The notes beneath the pieces were generated by a model. That model was not told where the DNA came from. It made no database searches and saw only the letters and a program-made list of their open reading frames with translations. A DNA stretch of 7,718 nucleotides from assembly GCA_964546935.1 (NCBI GenBank), contig CAZJLJ010000098.1, positions 1-7,718 on the forward strand, given 5' to 3'. Every line of letters begins with the position of its first letter. Positions within the stretch are counted from its first letter, which is position 1. Position numbers and translations under genes: made by a program. Of this stretch, positions 6,186 to 7,718 are shown piece after piece. This DNA is from JALYTY01 sp964546935. Its GTDB lineage: Bacteria; Vulcanimicrobiota; Vulcanimicrobiia; Vulcanimicrobiales; Vulcanimicrobiaceae.

Positions 6186-6858
6186 GAATCGTGTATCCTG
6201 CGCCTCGAACCGTTTGAATCAACGGACGCTTGTTGCCATCGTCGATCTTCGCTCGCAAATAGGAAATGTAGCGCTCCACCGCATTGGTGCCGACCTCTTT
6301 TTCGTTGCCCCATACCATGTCGAGCAGTTCATCACGCGTGAAGACCCGACGCGGCCGCCGAATGAGCGTTGTAAGCAGATCGAATTCAAGCGGTGAAAGC
6401 TCGATGCGTTTTCCCCCACGGGTCACGATGTGTTCGTCGAGATTGACGATTATGTCGTCGTAACTCAGCACGTTTCGCTGCTCGAGCCGCGGACGGCGTA
6501 ATTTCGCTTCGAGATGCGCCAGCAATTCGGACATTTCGAACGGCTTGCTCAGGTAATCGTCCGCACCATGCGTCAGCCCTTCGACTTTGCTTTCGACTTC
6601 GCCACGCGCCGATAGCATGATGACCGGCGCTTCGGTAACGCGGCGAAGCATCGGCAGCAGTTCGATCCCGCTGATCATCGGCATCATTACATCGAGCACG
6701 ATCAAATCGGGTTCCCAGCTGCGCACCAAATCCAGCCCCGCCGGTCCATCGGGTGCGGTTCGCACGGTGTAACCATGGTGCCCGAGCGTTAACTCGAGCA
6801 GTTCTCGAATGCGGGGCTCGTCGTCGATGACGGCGATGCGGGGTTGGAGTTCGGCCAT
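6175..6858 (-). CDS. OmpR/PhoB-family response regulator
   Basis: A 227-residue DNA-binding regulator. The receiver domain (about 7-120) has the acidic pocket D12/D13, the phospho-acceptor D56 in 'LIVLDVMMP', the switch Ser83 in 'VIMLSAR', and K105 in 'GADDYLSKPF'. The winged-helix effector (about 130-226) shows 'LSPLEFDLLTTLIRRP', 'RVFTRDELLDMVWG', 'ERYISYLRAKID' and the closing beta-hairpin 'IQTVRGAGYTIR', all typical of the OmpR/PhoB class. It is first in a regulator-kinase operon on the minus strand. The ATG (complement of 6856-6858) has no clear Shine-Dalgarno site. The operon is divergent from the lipoprotein gene across a 135-bp gap, so this regulator may control itself and that lipoprotein; that is inference. 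No named subfamily (PhoB, MprA, CssR, etc.) can be assigned from the sequence alone. Confidence 0.95.
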   Translation of the reverse strand: MAELQPRIAVIDDEPRIRELLELTLGHHGYTVRTAPDGPAGLDLVRSWEPDLIVLDVMMPMISGIELLPMLRRVTEAPVIMLSARGEVESKVEGLTHGADDYLSKPFEMSELLAHLEAKLRRPRLEQRNVLSYDDIIVNLDEHIVTRGGKRIELSPLEFDLLTTLIRRPRRVFTRDELLDMVWGNEKEVGTNAVERYISYLRAKIDDGNKRPLIQTVRGAGYTIRAD

Positions 6859-6886
6859 ACGTTTTACAAGTTAGTCACTCAGGCTG

Positions 6887-6896
6887 AAAGCGCTTT
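6887..6896. repeat. Perfect 10-bp palindrome, candidate operator
   Basis: AAAGCGCTTT is identical on both strands. It lies 28 bp from the regulator start and 97 bp from the lipoprotein start. Just after it, TGA(G)AGCTA and TAGCTTCA (6896-6920) form a second, imperfect inverted repeat with an 8-nt loop. OmpR-type regulators usually bind direct repeats, so this could belong to another regulator or be chance. Confidence 0.35.
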
Positions 6897-6979
6897 GAGA
6901 GCTACGGCAGATTAGCTTCAGTTTAAGGGACTAGGGAAGAAAGCAAGCGGCGTACAAGGTGGCGGTTCTACGTTGCTAT

Positions 6980-6986
6980 GGAGGGG
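6980..6986 (+). promoter_or_regulatory. Strong ribosome binding site for the lipoprotein gene
   Basis: GGAGGGG lies 7 nt before the ATG at 6994. It is the strongest Shine-Dalgarno sequence in the window and decides the start: the ATG at 6978 overlaps it and is in a different frame. Confidence 0.75.
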
Positions 6987-6993
6987 TGTCCAA

Positions 6994-7718
6994 ATGCAAA
7001 AGGGATCTTCCCGCGGCTTTAACGCCGCGGCTGTTCTTTTCGTCGCGGCTGCGCTTTCTGCGTGCGGCGGCGGTGGCGGTGGAGGCGGCAGTACTACGCC
7101 CACGATAAACCCTGGACCGACGCCGTGCCCGAGCGGTTACAGCGGTACGCCGCCCAATTGCGTTGCGCCCGGCGCGAATGCTTCTGCAACCGGCACGGTC
7201 GTAAGTGATTCTGACGGCGCACCGCTGAGCGGAGTAAAAGTTCAACTCGATCCGTGGAGTTCGTATCCAACGCCGGGTCCGACGCCGACGCCCATTGCAA
7301 CGACGACAACCGACGCGCAAGGACACTTTACCGTGCGCGCGCCGAACGGCACGTATCTGTTGGTCATCGGAAACGATACGGTCAATACGCCGCCGCCTGG
7401 CTGGAGTACGCCCGCGCCTTCGGCCACCGACACACCGATCCCGAATGCAAACGCGTGGAACGCAACGATTCACGATCGCATCGTGCTTAATGGGCAAACC
7501 ACACTGGTGGCCCCAACGATGCCGCCGATTCCGCTTTACACGCCGCCTTCGGCAGAGACGAGCGGTTCCTATCGCATCGCAACGATCGACGCGCTCACTG
7601 AAGCGCCGTGCATTCTTGCATACAATCAACAGCGCGCTACATTCGGACTCAGCGGTGCAGTCGTCGACGAATGGCTTGTCGAGAACACCCGCGGATTCAT
7701 CGCCGAACACAACAACCC
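6994..7718 (+). CDS. Secreted lipoprotein with a carboxypeptidase-regulatory-like domain (3' truncated by the window edge)
   Basis: The frame is open from ATG 6994 to the right edge (241 codons). A short basic N-terminus (MQKGSSR) and an Ala/Val-rich core end in a lipobox 'LSAC', so Cys24 would be lipidated and the protein anchored to a membrane facing outward. Eight glycines follow directly, then a Thr/Pro-rich linker. Residues about 64-128 look like a carboxypeptidase-regulatory-like beta-sandwich: 'ATGTVVSDSDGAPLSGVKV' and 'TDAQGHFTVRAPNGTY' are the usual first and later strands, with a 'PTPGPTPTP' insertion between them. Further Pro-rich linkers follow. From about residue 196 a new region (including 'CILAYNQQRATFGLSG' and 'VDEWLVENTRGFIAEH') resembles the first helices of CAP/SCP-like extracellular domains, but it is cut off and this call is tentative. 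Substrate or role is unknown. The gene is divergent from the two-component operon. Confidence 0.85.
   Translation, partial: MQKGSSRGFNAAAVLFVAAALSACGGGGGGGGSTTPTINPGPTPCPSGYSGTPPNCVAPGANASATGTVVSDSDGAPLSGVKVQLDPWSSYPTPGPTPTPIATTTTDAQGHFTVRAPNGTYLLVIGNDTVNTPPPGWSTPAPSATDTPIPNANAWNATIHDRIVLNGQTTLVAPTMPPIPLYTPPSAETSGSYRIATIDALTEAPCILAYNQQRATFGLSGAVVDEWLVENTRGFIAEHNN
7011..7030 (+). other. GC-rich hairpin followed by a U-rich tract inside the lipoprotein signal-peptide code
   Basis: CCGCGGC (7011-7017) and GCCGCGG (7024-7030) form a perfect 7-bp stem with a 6-nt TTTAAC loop, followed by CTGTTCTTTT. The shape is that of an intrinsic terminator or attenuator, but it lies 17 nt inside a coding region and the U-tract is interrupted. 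It could damp early elongation of the lipoprotein mRNA, or result simply from GC-rich alanine/glycine codons. Confidence 0.35.

Larger units (their letters stand above)
6859..6993. promoter_or_regulatory. Divergent intergenic region between the response regulator and the lipoprotein
   Basis: This 135-bp gap must carry the start signals for both divergent genes. It is more AT-rich than the coding DNA around it. A TTGAGA at 6895-6900 could be a -35 element for the lipoprotein, but the nearest -10-like bases (GTTTAA, 6921-6926) are 20 nt away, so the promoter call is weak. No convincing -35/-10 pair stands out for the minus-strand operon. It contains a perfect palindrome (6887-6896) and an adjoining imperfect inverted repeat (6896-6920), which are candidate regulator sites. 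Confidence 0.5.

Noticed and set aside
6976..7710. A 244-codon open frame on the minus strand, Arg-rich.
   Set aside because: It is antisense to the lipoprotein, which has a strong ribosome site, signal peptide and recognisable domain; Arg-rich shadow of GC-rich code.
1..7718. Search for tRNA or rRNA genes, CRISPR repeats, transposase genes, IS ends and attachment sites.
   Set aside because: None seen on reading both strands; no regularly spaced repeats and no transposase or integrase motifs.

Overview
The window is bacterial accessory DNA, moderately GC-rich (roughly 55-60% by eye) and gene-dense, with overlapping genes, several GTG starts and few Shine-Dalgarno sites. The NHEJ-type DNA ligase fragment, the lipoprotein with Thr-Pro-rich linkers, and the OmpR/histidine kinase pair would fit a soil-type Gram-negative-like bacterium, possibly an uncultured lineage such as Eremiobacterota/WPS-2. 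That taxonomic guess comes from style and composition only and is weak.

Layout, left to right. (1) 2-193, plus strand: the last 63 codons of a protein ending in a LigD-type polymerase/primase domain. (2) 246-4842, plus strand: five genes, each overlapping the next by 13 to 49 nt. They are an EntS-like MFS exporter, a fold-type III PLP amino-acid decarboxylase, a membrane GT2 glycosyltransferase, a GntA/YqcI/YcgG-family heme-dependent N-hydroxylase, and a DUF1989 (urea-carboxylase-associated / carboxyguanidine-deiminase family) protein. (3) 4839-6858, minus strand: a response regulator and sensor kinase operon, read 6858 to 4839. It converges on the five-gene unit so tightly that the two stop codons share bases. 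(4) 6859-6993: a divergent intergenic region with a perfect 10-bp palindrome. (5) 6994 to the right edge, plus strand: a truncated lipoprotein with a carboxypeptidase-regulatory-like domain and possibly the start of a CAP/SCP-like domain.

The main point of interest is the five-gene unit. Two of its products belong to families whose characterised members act on guanidine groups: GntA-type enzymes N-hydroxylate guanidines, and DUF1989 proteins include carboxyguanidine deiminases. Both are co-transcribed with a PLP decarboxylase, which could supply or process an arginine-like amino acid, and with a drug/siderophore-type exporter. I read it as a compact candidate pathway making, modifying and exporting a small N-hydroxyguanidine or related N-oxygenated molecule. 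No NRPS, PKS, NIS synthetase, ATP-grasp ligase or methyltransferase is present, so the product cannot be named, and the glycosyltransferase's role is open. The two-component system is probably a separate transcription unit; nothing in the sequence ties it to the cluster except the convergent overlap.
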